Shown: one piece after another, positions 6,673 to 16,140 of the stretch
Position numbering within the stretch: position 1 is the first letter of the stretch
Layout: each line of letters starts with the position of its first letter
Source: Enterobacter sp. Cy-643
Lineage (GTDB): Bacteria > Pseudomonadota > Gammaproteobacteria > Enterobacterales > Enterobacteriaceae
Assembly: GCF_011752815.1 (NCBI RefSeq)
Contig: NZ_VWWV01000002.1
Span: 496,001-560,000, forward strand
Direction of reading: 5' to 3'
DNA length: 64,000 nt
Position numbers and translations under genes: made by a program
The notes under the pieces: model-generated
The model's database searches: none
The model's input: only the letters and a program-made list of their open reading frames with translations
What the model was told of the DNA's origin: nothing

Positions 6673-8769
6673 ATGAACGCTTTGTTTAACCTTCTTAACC
6701 GGCTGGCAATAACCGCCATGCAACGCTCCGAAGTCGTCGGGGCTTTCATCGCGCTGGCGGTGGTGTTCATGCTGATCATCCCGCTGCCGCTGGGGCTGAT
6801 TGACGTCCTGATTGCGGTCAACATCAGCGTGTCGTGCCTGCTTATCATGACGGCAATGTACCTGCCCAAACCGCTGGCGTTCACCACCTTCCCGGCGGTG
6901 CTGCTGCTGACCACCATGTTCCGCCTCGGGCTGTCTATCTCCACCACGCGCCAGATCCTGCTGCAGCAAAACGCCGGGCATATCGTCACCGCCTTCGGCA
7001 ACTTTGTGGTCGGCGGCAACCTGGCGGTGGGGCTGGTGGTGTTCCTGATCCTGACGGTGGTGAACTTCCTGGTGATCACCAAAGGCTCAGAGCGCATCGC
7101 CGAAGTGGCCGCCCGCTTTACCCTCGATGCCATGCCGGGCAAGCAGATGTCTATCGACAGCGACCTGCGCGCCGGGCTGATTAACGTCCAGCAGGCCAAA
7201 AGCAAACGTGAAGATCTGGCGAAAGAGAGCCAGCTTTTCGGGGCCATGGACGGGGCCATGAAGTTTGTAAAAGGCGATGCCATTGCCGGGATTGTGATCC
7301 TCAGCATCAACATGGTGGGCGGCTTTTGTATTGGCGTGTTGCAGCTGGGCATGGCCGCGGGCGACGCCGCCAATGTCTACTCCATTCTGACCATCGGCGA
7401 CGGCCTGATTGACCAGATCCCGGCGATGCTTATCTCCCTGACCGCCGGGATGATGATCACCCGCGTGTCGGCCAACGAGGATATTCCCAACAACAACATT
7501 GGCCGCGAAATCAGCGACCAGCTGACCAACCAGCCCAAGGCCTGGATCATGTCCGCCATCGGCATGTTCTGCTTCAGCCTGCTGCCTGGCATGCCCACGG
7601 CGGTATTCATCGTGCTCGGGATAATCACCCTCGGCTCGGGGCTGTTTCAGCTATGGCGCGCCAAACGTATGGCGGCCACCAGCGCCGGCGGCGAAATTGT
7701 CGCCCCGGAAGCCAACGGCGAAGAAGATATTCGTACCTTCAACCCCAGCCGCCTGTTTGTCCTCAGCTTCTCGTCGGCTCGCGCCGGTGACCCGGCGGCC
7801 ATGGCGCTTATCGAAGACATTCGCCGCCTGCGTAACCGCATCGTGAACCAGTACGGCTTCACGCTGCCGGTCTTCAACATTGATTTCTCGCCCTACCAGC
7901 CTGACGATGAGTTTCGTTTTCTGGTGTATGAAGTGCCGAAAGTGATTGGCACCTTTACCTCCAGCAAACGGGCGTTGGACTACCGCCTGTTGGCCCAGGA
8001 AGAAACCGGGACAGAACTCAGCACGGAAACCTACCCGCAGGAAAAAGGCTGGGCGTGGCTGGAAGAAAACGATCCTCTGCTGGATAAATTCCAGATGGAG
8101 TCCTGGAGTTCGCACCAGCTGCTGCTGGCCCGCATGGAGGAAGCGCTTTTTGCCAGCGGACCGCGCTTCATCGGCCTGCAGGAGACCCGCGCCATTATCT
8201 CGTGGCTGGAGATGGACCTGCCGGAGCTGGCGCAGGAATTCCAGCGCATCTTCCCGATCACCCGCCTGAGCGCCGTGCTGCAGCGCCTGGTGGCCGAACG
8301 TATTTCGCTGCGCTCGGTGCGCAGCATTACCGAATCGCTGATTGTGCACGGCCAGCACGAGCGCGATGTGGGCCTGCTGGTCGACCAGGTTCGCATCGAC
8401 ATCAAAGAACACATCTGCCACCAGTACAGCCACGACGGCGGGATACAGGTTTGGCTGCTGACGCCGGAAACCGAAGAGATCCTGCGCGACAGCCTGCGCC
8501 AGACGCAGAACGAAACCTTCTTTGCCCTCAGCCAGGACAAACATGCCCTGCTGCTGGACCAGCTGCGGGAAGTTTTCCCCCTGTTCCAGCGGCAAACCAG
8601 CGTGCTGCTGTCCGCCCAGGATTTACGTAGCCCGCTGCGCCTGCTTATCCAGGACGAATTCCATCACGTTCCGGTGCTGTCCTTCGCCGAGCTGCAATTT
8701 AACCTGCCGGTCAACGTGCTGGGGCGCATTGATATTCACGAAAACGCGCTTGACGCCTTCACTGCATAA
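6673..8769 (+). CDS. hrcV: HrcV, major export gate protein (SctV)
   Basis: 698 residues. N-terminal membrane half with several hydrophobic segments and the conserved FHIPEP loop region (LTTMFRLGLSISTTRQIL and GDAIAGIVI), then a large cytoplasmic domain from about residue 350. HrcV forms the nonameric ring that binds substrates and chaperones at the inner-membrane gate. It belongs to the FlhA/LcrD/InvA family and the length is normal. It lies 27 bp after hrpJ and 11 bp before hrpQ in the hrpJ operon. Confidence 0.97.
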   Translation: MNALFNLLNRLAITAMQRSEVVGAFIALAVVFMLIIPLPLGLIDVLIAVNISVSCLLIMTAMYLPKPLAFTTFPAVLLLTTMFRLGLSISTTRQILLQQNAGHIVTAFGNFVVGGNLAVGLVVFLILTVVNFLVITKGSERIAEVAARFTLDAMPGKQMSIDSDLRAGLINVQQAKSKREDLAKESQLFGAMDGAMKFVKGDAIAGIVILSINMVGGFCIGVLQLGMAAGDAANVYSILTIGDGLIDQIPAMLISLTAGMMITRVSANEDIPNNNIGREISDQLTNQPKAWIMSAIGMFCFSLLPGMPTAVFIVLGIITLGSGLFQLWRAKRMAATSAGGEIVAPEANGEEDIRTFNPSRLFVLSFSSARAGDPAAMALIEDIRRLRNRIVNQYGFTLPVFNIDFSPYQPDDEFRFLVYEVPKVIGTFTSSKRALDYRLLAQEETGTELSTETYPQEKGWAWLEENDPLLDKFQMESWSSHQLLLARMEEALFASGPRFIGLQETRAIISWLEMDLPELAQEFQRIFPITRLSAVLQRLVAERISLRSVRSITESLIVHGQHERDVGLLVDQVRIDIKEHICHQYSHDGGIQVWLLTPETEEILRDSLRQTQNETFFALSQDKHALLLDQLREVFPLFQRQTSVLLSAQDLRSPLRLLIQDEFHHVPVLSFAELQFNLPVNVLGRIDIHENALDAFTA

Positions 8770-8780
8770 AGGGTGCTGCC

Positions 8781-9725
8781 ATGTATGAGCTGAGAGTATT
8801 AAACGGATTACATGAAGGCGCGGCGCTGCCGTTAAGCGGCGAACGCTGGCAGTTGGGCAACGCCGCCGACAGCGATTTGCAGCTCAACGATGGCGGCATT
8901 AAAGCCAGCCATGCCCTGCTAAGCCGCAGCGCCGAAGGCTGGATGCTGACGCCGATGGAAGGCACCGTTTGCCACCGCCACGGCGAACGCCTGAGCACCC
9001 AACAGCTTTGGCAGCCCGGCGAAATCTTCGCCGTCGGTGGCGTCTGGCTGACGCTTGCCGCCGCTGACGAAGAGTGGGATAACCGCCCGCCGCCGCCTTT
9101 GCCTGCGGTCAGCCAGAGCGAGCCAGAACCTGCCATCCGGGAGCCTGTCGGCGGAACGCAAAGCAAACCGGCGCCGGCCCCACGCCGTTCGCTGCTGGCA
9201 AAAATTCTGCCCCGCTGGGCGCAAATCTTCACCCTGTCCAGCCTGATGCTGCTGACCTTTACCATCTTCAGCTGGGTACTGCAGCCCGGCATCGCCCAGC
9301 AAAACAGCGACGACGAGCCGCAAATTAAACCGGCGATTACCAATAGCAACGAACTGCGCAGCGTGGTGGAGCAGGATCTGCGCGAGCGGGAACTCTATAA
9401 CAAAGTGCAGCTGGCCAGCACGCCGCAGGGCATTACGCTCACCGGCGATTTGCAGGAAAACCAGTTGCCGATTGTCGGCCGCATGGTGGACAGCATCCGC
9501 AGCGATTATCAGCTCAAGGTGACGCTCACAAACCAAACCAAAGTGCGCGAGGCCGTACTGCCCTTCCACATCGTGCAAATTACCGCCGGGCCGCACGCCA
9601 ACATTGTGACCGAAGACGGGCAGCGCCTGTTTGTCGGAGACGAACGCAACGGCCTGCGCCTGACCGGTATTACCGCCGACAGCGTGCAGTTCGGCGGCAA
9701 AGAAAACATCGCGGTGAAATGGTAA
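8781..9725 (+). CDS. hrpQ: HrpQ, outer ring of the inner-membrane basal body (SctD)
   Basis: 314 residues. N-terminal FHA-like cytoplasmic domain (about 1-95), Pro-rich linker (about 100-135), a single membrane helix at about 148-167 (TLSSLMLLTFTIFSWVL) and a periplasmic part with ring-building motif repeats. SctD proteins form the outer inner-membrane ring and contact both the secretin HrcC and the cytosolic sorting platform. Its end overlaps the hrcN start by 7 bp, which indicates coupled translation. Confidence 0.9.
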   Translation: MYELRVLNGLHEGAALPLSGERWQLGNAADSDLQLNDGGIKASHALLSRSAEGWMLTPMEGTVCHRHGERLSTQQLWQPGEIFAVGGVWLTLAAADEEWDNRPPPPLPAVSQSEPEPAIREPVGGTQSKPAPAPRRSLLAKILPRWAQIFTLSSLMLLTFTIFSWVLQPGIAQQNSDDEPQIKPAITNSNELRSVVEQDLRERELYNKVQLASTPQGITLTGDLQENQLPIVGRMVDSIRSDYQLKVTLTNQTKVREAVLPFHIVQITAGPHANIVTEDGQRLFVGDERNGLRLTGITADSVQFGGKENIAVKW

Positions 9726-11083
9726 TGGGGCGCGATCGGACCGACCTCAACGCCTGGTTTGCCCGGCGCCATAGCAGCCTGAGCCAGCTTTCCGCCGTCA
9801 GCGCCTACGGGCGCATCACCGGCATCAGCGGCATTCTGCTGGAAAGCAGCTTGCCGCAGGCGCGCATCGGCGACCTGTGTCTTATCAGCCGCAGCGGCGA
9901 TACCGAAGTGATGGCCGAGGTGGTCGGCTTTAACCCGCGCCACACTTTGCTTTCTGCGCTGGGACCGCTGGACGGCATCGCCCAGGGCGCTCGCGTCACG
10001 CCGCTGTTTCAGCCCCACTCCATTAGCGTGTCGGACAGCTTATTTGGCAGCGTGCTGGACGGCTTTGGCCGCGCCATTGACGAAGACAGTCTGTCGGCTT
10101 TTGCGCTGGCCAGCGAAACGCCGGACGCCCGGGGCGTGCTCGGCGATGCGCCGCCGCCTACCGACAGGCCGAGAATTGATACTCCGCTGCCGACGGGCAT
10201 TCGCTCCATTGACGGCGTGCTGACGATTGGCGTGGGCCAGCGGGTGGGCGTCTTCGCCGGCGCCGGCTGCGGCAAAACGACCCTGCTCGCCGAAATGGCG
10301 CGCAACACGCCGTGCGATGCCATTGTGTTTGGCCTGATTGGCGAGCGTGGCCGCGAACTCCGCGAATTCCTCGACCACGAGCTGGACGCCGAGCTGCGCT
10401 CACGCACCGTCCTGGTGTGCTCCACTTCTGACCGCAGCAGTATGGAGCGCGCCCGCGCGGCGTTTACCGCCACGGCCATTGCCGAAGCATTCCGCAACAA
10501 AGGCAAAAACGTCCTGCTGATTATTGACTCCCTGACGCGTTTTGCCCGCGCCCAGCGTGAAATTGGCCTGGCGCTCGGCGAACCTCCGGGCCGTGGCGGA
10601 CTGCCCCCGTCGGTCTATACCCTGCTGCCAGGGCTGCTCGAGCGCGCCGGGAAAACCTCACGCGGCTCCATCACCGCCCTTTATTCGGTGCTGATCGAAC
10701 AGGACTCGATGAACGATCCCGTGGCCGATGAAGTCCGCTCGCTGATAGACGGCCACATCGTTTTGACCCGCCGCCTGGCGGAGCGCGGGCACTATCCTGC
10801 CGTGGACGTGCTGGCCAGCCTGAGCCGAACCATGAGCAACGTCGTCCCACGGGAACACATTGCCGAAGCCAGCACGCTGCGCCAGATGATGTCGGCTTAC
10901 CAGCAGGTCGAAATGCTGATCCGCCTCGGGGAATACCAGCCGGGAAATGACCCGATGACCGACGCCGCCGTGCAGTCTCAGTCGGCCATCAACGCCTTTT
11001 TACGCCAGGCCAACCACGCCCCGAGCGACTTCGTCGACACCCGCCAGCAGCTTCAGGAGGTGATTGCCTGTGCGCCGTTATAG
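9719..11083 (+). CDS. hrcN: HrcN, T3SS ATPase (SctN)
   Basis: 454 residues, F1-beta-like. Walker A at about residues 180-188 (AGAGCGKTT), Walker B in VLLIIDSLTRFARAQRE, and the GEPPGRGGLPPSVYTLLP segment characteristic of FliI/SctN. The hexameric ATPase at the base of the injectisome strips chaperones and unfolds substrates. The ATG at 9719 overlaps the hrpQ stop; an ATG at 9725 is equally possible. The 3' end overlaps hrpO. Confidence 0.97.
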   Translation: MVMGRDRTDLNAWFARRHSSLSQLSAVSAYGRITGISGILLESSLPQARIGDLCLISRSGDTEVMAEVVGFNPRHTLLSALGPLDGIAQGARVTPLFQPHSISVSDSLFGSVLDGFGRAIDEDSLSAFALASETPDARGVLGDAPPPTDRPRIDTPLPTGIRSIDGVLTIGVGQRVGVFAGAGCGKTTLLAEMARNTPCDAIVFGLIGERGRELREFLDHELDAELRSRTVLVCSTSDRSSMERARAAFTATAIAEAFRNKGKNVLLIIDSLTRFARAQREIGLALGEPPGRGGLPPSVYTLLPGLLERAGKTSRGSITALYSVLIEQDSMNDPVADEVRSLIDGHIVLTRRLAERGHYPAVDVLASLSRTMSNVVPREHIAEASTLRQMMSAYQQVEMLIRLGEYQPGNDPMTDAAVQSQSAINAFLRQANHAPSDFVDTRQQLQEVIACAPL

Positions 11084-11537
11084 CGAGGCGGAAACGCCGC
11101 TTTCACCGGACCCGCAGCAGGTTGCTCTGGAACAAGTGCTGACGCTCTTACTGCCCATCCGGCGGCGACGCTTACGCCGCTGTGAAAGCGAGCAGCGCCA
11201 GCATGAGCAGCAGCTCCGGCGCTGCCGGGAAGCCGCCGAACAGGGCGAACAGCAGCTGGCAGAGCAGAAAATTGGCTATTTGCAGCTGCGCAATGATTTC
11301 GTGCCGCGGCACGCGGGCGTCACGCAGCCGCTTAACGACCTGCGGGAGACGCTGGACGTTGAGAAATCCAGCCGCGCGGGCGTGATTCAACAAATTCAGC
11401 ACACGCACCAGTTACAGGAAGAAGTGCAACAGCAGCAGGAGCGGCTGACCGCCGCGCAGTCAGCCGTGCAGCGCTGCCAGCGGGACATCGAAAAAATGGA
11501 GTATTTGCTCAACCAAAATCAGGGGAACGCTTTATGA
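11070..11537 (+). CDS. hrpO: HrpO, ATPase stalk protein (SctO)
   Basis: 155 residues, highly charged and predicted to be a long coiled coil (many heptad-like Leu/Gln/Glu/Arg segments), typical of SctO/FliJ, which inserts into the ATPase hexamer like the F1 gamma subunit. The start is GTG at 11070, chosen because AGGAGG ends 9 nt upstream; a TTG at 11064 would leave only 3 nt. It overlaps hrcN by 14 bp and hrpP by 4 bp, so translation is coupled. Confidence 0.85.
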   Translation: MRRYSEAETPLSPDPQQVALEQVLTLLLPIRRRRLRRCESEQRQHEQQLRRCREAAEQGEQQLAEQKIGYLQLRNDFVPRHAGVTQPLNDLRETLDVEKSSRAGVIQQIQHTHQLQEEVQQQQERLTAAQSAVQRCQRDIEKMEYLLNQNQGNAL

Positions 11538-12157
11538 TTCACCACGCGCTAAAAAACGCTCACCCGCAGCCGAAACTTTGGCAGCAGGCTCATCCTGCCC
11601 CGCAGCCGCATCACCAGCAGGAGAACGCCCCGCAAACACCTGCGCCTCGTGCACCGCGCACGCCGGGGAATAACACACCCTTCATGCCGCAGATGCCCGC
11701 TCGCAGCGCGTCCTCGTCCAGCCGGACCGGCGATCGCCAGAAGCTGTCGCGGGATGAAAAAGAGTTCAGCGATCTCCTGTCTGACGATGAGCCAGCCCCG
11801 GTGATGCCCATTCTGGCGCTTAACCTGTTTGATGGCTCGCTCGGCGGCACGGAACAGCCGCAGCAGGCCAGTGATTCCCAGGCTTCCGCCCTGCAGGCCA
11901 TGCTGGAATCGCATCTTGTGCAAGGTATTGAACAGCAGGAAAGCTTGCCCGCCCGCTTCAGCCTGCTGCTGCCGGATTTAGGCGAAGTGGTGGCGCAGGT
12001 TACCCCGGCCAGTGGCGATGGGCTGGATATTGCCCTCGGCTTTTCCGCCGAGGCCTGGGACAAAGTTCGCGGCTTTGAACAGGACGGGCAAGGCTCGCTC
12101 AGCGGCCGTCTTGGGAAAAAAGTTCGCCTGCGCTTTAAGCGGCGGGAGGCGGTATGA
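11534..12157 (+). CDS. hrpP: HrpP, needle/pilus length and substrate-switch regulator (SctP)
   Basis: 207 residues. The N-terminal half is rich in Pro, Gln, Ser and His and looks disordered. The C-terminal about 90 residues form the compact T3S4-like domain (LPARFSLLLPDLGEVVAQV...GRLGKKVRLRFKR). SctP proteins measure needle or pilus growth and tell HrcU to switch substrates. It is flanked by 4-bp ATGA-type overlaps with hrpO and hrcQ. Confidence 0.82.
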   Translation: MIHHALKNAHPQPKLWQQAHPAPQPHHQQENAPQTPAPRAPRTPGNNTPFMPQMPARSASSSSRTGDRQKLSRDEKEFSDLLSDDEPAPVMPILALNLFDGSLGGTEQPQQASDSQASALQAMLESHLVQGIEQQESLPARFSLLLPDLGEVVAQVTPASGDGLDIALGFSAEAWDKVRGFEQDGQGSLSGRLGKKVRLRFKRREAV

Positions 12158-13206
12158 AACGCCTGGCGCTTGCCGCTCAGTCACCGGACGAAGCCCGCCT
12201 GCGGCGCTGGACCGGCAGCGGCTGGCGGCTCCCTTTCTTCCGGGAAGCAATAGCCGGCGAACTGCGCCTCCTCCCCTCCCGCACGCAGATCCCGCCAGAA
12301 GCAGAGCCGGAAGCCTTCCGCTGTGCGGCAGGTACGCTGCTTTTTAGCGACCCGCTGCCGGTGCTGGGGCTGCTGGCCGATTGCCCGGCGCTGCCCGGCG
12401 TCAACACCGAGGATAATGCCTGGTACTGGCGCTATTTCAGCCAGCAGCTCAGCCCGCAACTGGCCGAACTCTTTGAGTTTCTGCAACCCGCAGAAGAGCG
12501 GCAAACGCCTGACATTACGCTGCGCCTGGAGGTTTTTCTCGGCGAAGCCCGGGCCTGCACGCTGCTGTCGCTCTCCTGGGCCACGCTGCATCAGCTTACC
12601 CGGCATCCGGCCTGGCAGCGGCTGATGGTCCCGCTTAACCCTGAATTCCCGCTCCAGCTTCCGCTGACCGTTGGCAAGCTCCAGCTTTCCGCTGGTGCCG
12701 CCCGCCGCCTGGCTAGCGGAGATATGTTGCTGCCAACAGAGACATTCTTTTCACCGGAAGGACACGGCGTTATGCCGCTGGCGCGGCGACAATTTCAGGT
12801 TCACCTGGAACTGGCAAGCGAAACCGCTCACAGAGACTTACTACACATTACGTTTAGCGAGGAGCTAACCATGACTTACCCGAACGCCCCCCTGGAGTAT
12901 GACTATCAGCAGGACGGCGAAGAAATGGTACCCGCCGGGGAATGGCAAGCAACACGGGGGAGTTTCGACGACTTGTCGCTGGATTTAACCATTCGCTGCG
13001 GTAACTTGCAGCTGACGCTCGGTGAATTACAGCAGCTGGACGCGGGGTCAACGGTATTGGTTCAGCACGTCACGCCGGGTGAGGCGCTGCTGTGTCACGG
13101 CAACAGCCTGCTGGCGAAGGGGGAGCTGGTGGATGTTAACGGCACGCTTGGCTTCCAGGTCACACGCATGCTGCGCCAGTCGGGTACGGCCATGGAACCC
13201 GTGTGA
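12154..13206 (+). CDS. hrcQ: HrcQ, cytosolic sorting-platform (C-ring) protein (SctQ), unsplit
   Basis: 350 residues with a C-terminal SpoA domain ([19 protein letters not shown]...[16 protein letters not shown]), which is the conserved C-ring fold shared with FliN/FliM. SctQ assembles with HrpD and HrpE to load substrates onto the ATPase. In Pseudomonas syringae the gene is split into hrcQa and hrcQb; here it is one reading frame, as in Erwinia. A strong internal ribosome site before ATG 12871 suggests a separate short product. The stop overlaps the hrcR start. Confidence 0.92.
   Translation: MKRLALAAQSPDEARLRRWTGSGWRLPFFREAIAGELRLLPSRTQIPPEAEPEAFRCAAGTLLFSDPLPVLGLLADCPALPGVNTEDNAWYWRYFSQQLSPQLAELFEFLQPAEERQTPDITLRLEVFLGEARACTLLSLSWATLHQLTRHPAWQRLMVPLNPEFPLQLPLTVGKLQLSAGAARRLASGDMLLPTETFFSPEGHGVMPLARRQFQVHLELASETAHRDLLHITFSEELTMTYPNAPLEYDYQQDGEEMVPAGEWQATRGSFDDLSLDLTIRCGNLQLTLGELQQLDAGSTVLVQHVTPGEALLCHGNSLLAKGELVDVNGTLGFQVTRMLRQSGTAMEPV
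12871..13206 (+). CDS. Predicted internally initiated short HrcQ (C-terminal SpoA fragment)
   Basis: The in-frame ATG at 12871 is preceded by AGGAG at 12860-12864, 6 nt upstream, which is a better ribosome site than most true starts in this operon. The 111-residue product ([12 protein letters not shown]...) would be essentially the SpoA domain, equivalent to YscQ-C, SpaO-S or the split HrcQb. Those short forms are real structural partners of the full-length protein in their systems. This is inference from sequence only. Confidence 0.5.
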   Translation: MTYPNAPLEYDYQQDGEEMVPAGEWQATRGSFDDLSLDLTIRCGNLQLTLGELQQLDAGSTVLVQHVTPGEALLCHGNSLLAKGELVDVNGTLGFQVTRMLRQSGTAMEPV

Positions 13207-13871
13207 TGGCCGAGAATATCAGCTCTTTTAATCCGCTGGCGCTGGCCATCCTGCTGGGAGCCATTTCGCTGCTGCCCCTGCTGCTGATGATCACCACCAG
13301 CTTTCTGAAGATTTCGATGGTACTGATGCTGACGCGTAACGCCATCGGGGTGCAGCAAACGCCGCCCAACATGGCGCTGTACGGTATCGCACTGGCCGCC
13401 ACGCTGTTCGTGATGGCGCCGGTGTTCGACGGAATGCAAACCCGATTCAAAGAAAAACCTCTCGATACCACCAGCGCCGAGCGCTTAGAGAACAGTCTGC
13501 AGTACGGCATAAAGCCGCTGACCGACTTTATGCTGCGCAACAGCGACCCGGATCTGGAAACTCACCTGATGGAAAACAGCCAGCGTATGTGGCCGAAAGA
13601 TCTGTCGGAAAAGGTCGTCCACCAGCGCGACAACCTGCTGATCCTGATCCCGGCTTTCGTGCTGTCCGAACTGCAAAACGGCTTCAAAATTGCCTTTTTA
13701 ATTTTTATCCCTTTCCTCGTGGTGGATCTGATTGTCTCCAACGTGCTGCTGGCGCTGGGGATGCAAATGGTGTCACCAATGACCATCTCTTTGCCGCTCA
13801 AAATTCTGCTTTTTGTCATGGTGAGCGGCTGGACGCGCCTGCTTGACGGCCTGTTCTACAGCTATATGTGA
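13206..13871 (+). CDS. hrcR: HrcR, export gate core protein (SctR)
   Basis: 221 residues, member of the FliP/SpaP/YscR family, with clear membrane segments ([19 protein letters not shown] near the start and [19 protein letters not shown] in the second half). SctR, with SctS and SctT, forms the helical export channel. The ATG at 13206 uses the last base of the hrcQ stop. A GTG one codon earlier is possible. Confidence 0.96.
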   Translation: MAENISSFNPLALAILLGAISLLPLLLMITTSFLKISMVLMLTRNAIGVQQTPPNMALYGIALAATLFVMAPVFDGMQTRFKEKPLDTTSAERLENSLQYGIKPLTDFMLRNSDPDLETHLMENSQRMWPKDLSEKVVHQRDNLLILIPAFVLSELQNGFKIAFLIFIPFLVVDLIVSNVLLALGMQMVSPMTISLPLKILLFVMVSGWTRLLDGLFYSYM

Positions 13872-13878
13872 GGACGTT

Positions 13879-14145
13879 ATGGACATGATCTACATGTTTA
13901 AGCAGGCGGTGTTGATGGTGGTTGTGCTCTCCGCGCCGCCGCTGGTGGTAGCCGTGTTGGTGGGCATTGTGGTGTCCCTGCTGCAGGCGGTGTTTCAGCT
14001 CCAGGATCAGACCCTGCCCTTCGCCATCAAACTGGTGGCCGTGGGCACCACGCTGGCGCTGAGCGGCCGCTGGATTGGCCTGCAAATGGTCGAGCTGGCG
14101 CAGTCCGCCTTCAACATGATGGCCGCGTCCGGAACCCTGCGATGA
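13879..14145 (+). CDS. hrcS: HrcS, small export gate protein (SctS)
   Basis: 88 residues with two hydrophobic helices (AVLMVVVLSAPPLVVAVLVG and a second from about residue 50) separated by the conserved LQAVFQLQDQTLPFAIK segment of the FliQ/SpaQ/YscS family. The start at 13879 (MDMIYMFKQ) fits family length; the longer reading frame from 13843 would overlap hrcR by 29 bp. It ends in a 4-bp overlap with hrcT. Confidence 0.95.
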   Translation: MDMIYMFKQAVLMVVVLSAPPLVVAVLVGIVVSLLQAVFQLQDQTLPFAIKLVAVGTTLALSGRWIGLQMVELAQSAFNMMAASGTLR

Positions 14146-14951
14146 TCGCCGCCGAACTGACGCCCATGTTCAACGGCATGCTGGGGCTGGGGCTGGCAAT
14201 TGCCCGCATTTACCCTTGCGTGTTGCTGACGCCCTTGTTTGCGTTCTCTGCCCTGAAAGGCATGATCCGCACGGCGGTTGTTGTGCCGCTGGCGCTATTT
14301 GTCACGCCAACCATTGTCCCTATGTTGACTCATGCCCCGCACGCGCCGTGGGGCATTGTCGCTATGATGCTGAAAGAAGTGGTGCTGGGGATTTTTCTTG
14401 GCTACCTGCTGGCGCTTCCCTTCTGGCTGTTTGAGTCGGTTGGCGTGCTGTTTGATAACCAACGTGGAGCACTCAGCGGCGGCCAGCTTAACCCGGCCCT
14501 GGGTGCAGACGAAACGCCGCTCGGGTATATGCTTTTGCAGTGGTCGATGATGGTACTGATCGTCAATTTTGGCCTGTCCCTCGCCACCCAGGTCATCTGG
14601 GACAGCTACCGGCTGTGGCCGGTGGACAGCTGGCTGCCCGACTTCCGCGAGCAGGGGTTCCTGGTGTTTCTCGGCCAGGTAAAGCAGATGTTTATCGACA
14701 CCATTCTTTACGCAGGCCCGCTGGTGCTGCTCCTGCTGTTCCTCGATTTCGCCGTCGGCGTGCTCAGCATCTACAGCCCGCAGCTGCAGGCCACGGTGCT
14801 GACCGTGCCGCTGAAGTGCATCGCCGGGCTGCTGTTCTTTATCTTTTACCTGCCCACGCTGGAGTATTTCGCAGGCCACCAGTTCAGCGGCCTGCGCGAT
14901 ATAATCCCACACCTGGCGGATATTCTGCCCGCCCGTCAAACCACCTGGTAA
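14142..14951 (+). CDS. hrcT: HrcT, export gate protein (SctT)
   Basis: 269 residues, FliR/SpaR/YscT family, with multiple hydrophobic segments and the conserved PLFAFSALKGMIRTAVVVPL and QRGALSGGQLNP regions. It completes the SctRST export channel. It overlaps hrcS by 4 bp; the 24-bp gap to hrcU holds the hrcU ribosome site. Confidence 0.95.
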   Translation: MIAAELTPMFNGMLGLGLAIARIYPCVLLTPLFAFSALKGMIRTAVVVPLALFVTPTIVPMLTHAPHAPWGIVAMMLKEVVLGIFLGYLLALPFWLFESVGVLFDNQRGALSGGQLNPALGADETPLGYMLLQWSMMVLIVNFGLSLATQVIWDSYRLWPVDSWLPDFREQGFLVFLGQVKQMFIDTILYAGPLVLLLLFLDFAVGVLSIYSPQLQATVLTVPLKCIAGLLFFIFYLPTLEYFAGHQFSGLRDIIPHLADILPARQTTW

Positions 14952-14975
14952 CGCCGCTTCGGAGGGTGCCAAGCC

Positions 14976-16058
14976 GTGAGTGAAAAAACAGAGAAGGCCA
15001 GCCCCCATAAACTTCAGGAGGCCCGCAAAAAAGGCCAGGTGAGCCAGAGCCAGGACATCCCCAAACTGCTGATCATGTTCGGCGTCCTGCAGCTGATCTT
15101 TTCCATGATGGAGGCCAGCATGGCGAAGCTGCAGGCGCTGATGCTTCTGCCGCTGATGCGCCTCAGCAGCCCTTTCAACCAGGCGTTAGGGGAAGTTGGC
15201 GGTGCCGCGCTGCTGACCGTCGGGGTGTTTTTTATGATGACGGTGGGCACCGTAATCCTGCTGCGCATTGCCGCAGGCTGGATCCAGTTTGGTCCGCTGT
15301 TTGCCATCGCCGCGCTGGCCCCAAAGCTTGAGGCGCTGAACCCGCTGAATAAATTCAAAGAGATGTTTTCGGTAAAGCAGTTTATTCAGATCCTTAACAG
15401 CCTGCTGAAGGCCATCACCCTTTCGGTGGTGTTCTGGCTGCTGATCAAACCCCGCCTGTCGCAAATAGCCAATCTTTCAGGTGGCACGCTGGACGGTTTC
15501 TGGCATGCGGGCGTGGCAATTCTGGAAACCCTCGCCCACACCATCGTTGGCGTGATGCTGGTGTTTTCGGTGGCCGACTTCGCGCTGCAGAAATACTTCT
15601 TCCTCAAGCAGAACCGCATGAGCCACGAGGACGTGAAAAACGAGTACAAGCAAATGGAAGGTGACCCGCATACGAAAGGCCACCGCAAACACGTCGCCCA
15701 CGAAATCCTCAATGCACCGGCGAAAAAAGTTACCCCGCAGGAGATGGAAAAAGCCGACGTTCTGCTGGTGAACCCGACGCACTATGCCGTGGGGCTGCGC
15801 TATCTTCCGGACGAAACGCCGCTGCCGGTACTGCTGTTTAAGGCACAGGACGAAGACGCCAAAGCGCTGATTAAACTGGCGCACGCCGCCAATATCCCAG
15901 TGGTTCGCTACGTCTGGCTTACCCGCAATCTTTACCGCACCACTGAAGAAGGCGCCTATATTCCGCGCGATACGCTAAAAGCGGTGGCCGCTATTTACCG
16001 CCTGCTGCGCAAGCTCGAGGGCCGCCTTAAGGGCGAGACGATTGAGTTTGAGGAGTAA
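14976..16058 (+). CDS. hrcU: HrcU, self-cleaving substrate-specificity switch (SctU)
   Basis: 360 residues. GTG start at 14976 with GGAGGG 9 nt upstream. Four hydrophobic segments in the N-terminal about 210 residues, then a cytoplasmic domain with the NPTH autocleavage motif at Asn266-His269 (LLVNPTHYAVGLRY). Cleavage between Asn and Pro is needed for the switch from pilus to effector export in SctU/FlhB proteins. Last gene of the hrpJ operon; I see no clear terminator before the repeat that follows. Confidence 0.96.
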   Translation: MSEKTEKASPHKLQEARKKGQVSQSQDIPKLLIMFGVLQLIFSMMEASMAKLQALMLLPLMRLSSPFNQALGEVGGAALLTVGVFFMMTVGTVILLRIAAGWIQFGPLFAIAALAPKLEALNPLNKFKEMFSVKQFIQILNSLLKAITLSVVFWLLIKPRLSQIANLSGGTLDGFWHAGVAILETLAHTIVGVMLVFSVADFALQKYFFLKQNRMSHEDVKNEYKQMEGDPHTKGHRKHVAHEILNAPAKKVTPQEMEKADVLLVNPTHYAVGLRYLPDETPLPVLLFKAQDEDAKALIKLAHAANIPVVRYVWLTRNLYRTTEEGAYIPRDTLKAVAAIYRLLRKLEGRLKGETIEFEE

Positions 16059-16140
16059 CGGGGGAACGCCCTTCCTTTGGACCCTGTCTTAGTCACATTT
16101 AATTTGTAATCCTCCAGGAGATATCTTTCGCTCCGCAGTT

